From assembly GCA_002787175.1 (NCBI GenBank), contig PCWC01000020.1:1-13659 (forward strand): a DNA stretch of 13,659 nucleotides. The letters run 5' to 3'. The notes under the pieces are model-generated. The model did no database searches. It was given only the letters and a program-made list of their open reading frames with translations, and had not been told where the DNA came from. The translations under genes and the position numbers were made by a program. Numbering within the stretch: position 1 is the stretch's first letter; every line of letters begins with the position of its first letter. This document shows positions 13,643-13,659 of this stretch, piece by piece. The DNA is from Parcubacteria group bacterium CG11_big_fil_rev_8_21_14_0_20_39_22. GTDB lineage: Bacteria > Patescibacteriota > Minisyncoccia > Phycocordibacterales > GCA-002787175.

Positions 13643-13659
13643 AAACAGAACAGAGCGGC

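Noticed and set aside
1..13659. CRISPR array, insertion sequence or transposase gene
   Set aside because: No regularly spaced direct repeats and no transposase-like ORF are present.

Overview
The window reads as a chromosomal segment from a small-genome, AT-rich bacterium, most likely Candidate Phyla Radiation / Patescibacteria (a Parcubacteria-like lineage). The grounds are a set of divergent housekeeping genes, a vitamin-B12-dependent ribonucleotide reductase, an O-antigen-ligase-like membrane protein with a TPR tail beside a MurJ/MviN flippase, a tiny 34-residue single-pass membrane protein, compact RNA genes, and start codons without Shine-Dalgarno sequences. This placement is inferred from gene style, not from a phylogenetic marker. 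The standard code fits, with TGA used as a stop in the tsaC-like gene.

Layout, left to right. 1-604 is the C-terminal two thirds of a 5-methylcytosine DNA methyltransferase resembling M.HaeIII, cut by the window edge. Facing it on the minus strand is a DoxX-family membrane protein (649-1125). Divergent from that is a Sua5/YrdC/TsaC threonylcarbamoyl-AMP synthase (1179-1781), whose last codons lie inside a large nested inverted-repeat element (1755-1941). Then come msrB (2010-2411), a 550-base non-coding stretch with structured-RNA-like pairing, a strong hairpin and two tandem DnaA-box-like 9-mers, and the class II ribonucleotide reductase (2964-5291). A two-way terminator separates the reductase from the minus-strand RNase P RNA gene (about 5476-5818).

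From 5911 onward the large genes run left to right: an O-antigen-ligase/polymerase-like protein with TPRs, a MurJ-like flippase, lepA, an FtsB/DivIC-like division protein, tRNA-Gly(CCC), an NTF2/SnoaL-like small protein, and tRNA-Arg(CCU). The spacer before the FtsB-like gene contains a minus-strand 34-codon membrane ORF. The spacer after tRNA-Gly contains degraded copies of tRNA pieces.

Most genes serve translation (tRNA t6A modification, RNase P, LepA, two tRNAs), DNA precursor supply (ribonucleotide reductase), oxidative repair (MsrB) and envelope or division (DoxX, ligase-like protein, flippase, FtsB-like). I do not see a complete new multi-gene system. The best leads are non-coding: the nested inverted repeat after tsaC, the putative RNA and DnaA-box pair ahead of the reductase, promoters whose -10 box lies 6 to 8 bases from the ATG (leaderless mRNAs), an RNase P RNA whose P15 hairpin seems to lack the GGU loop, and the conserved-looking 34-residue membrane protein.
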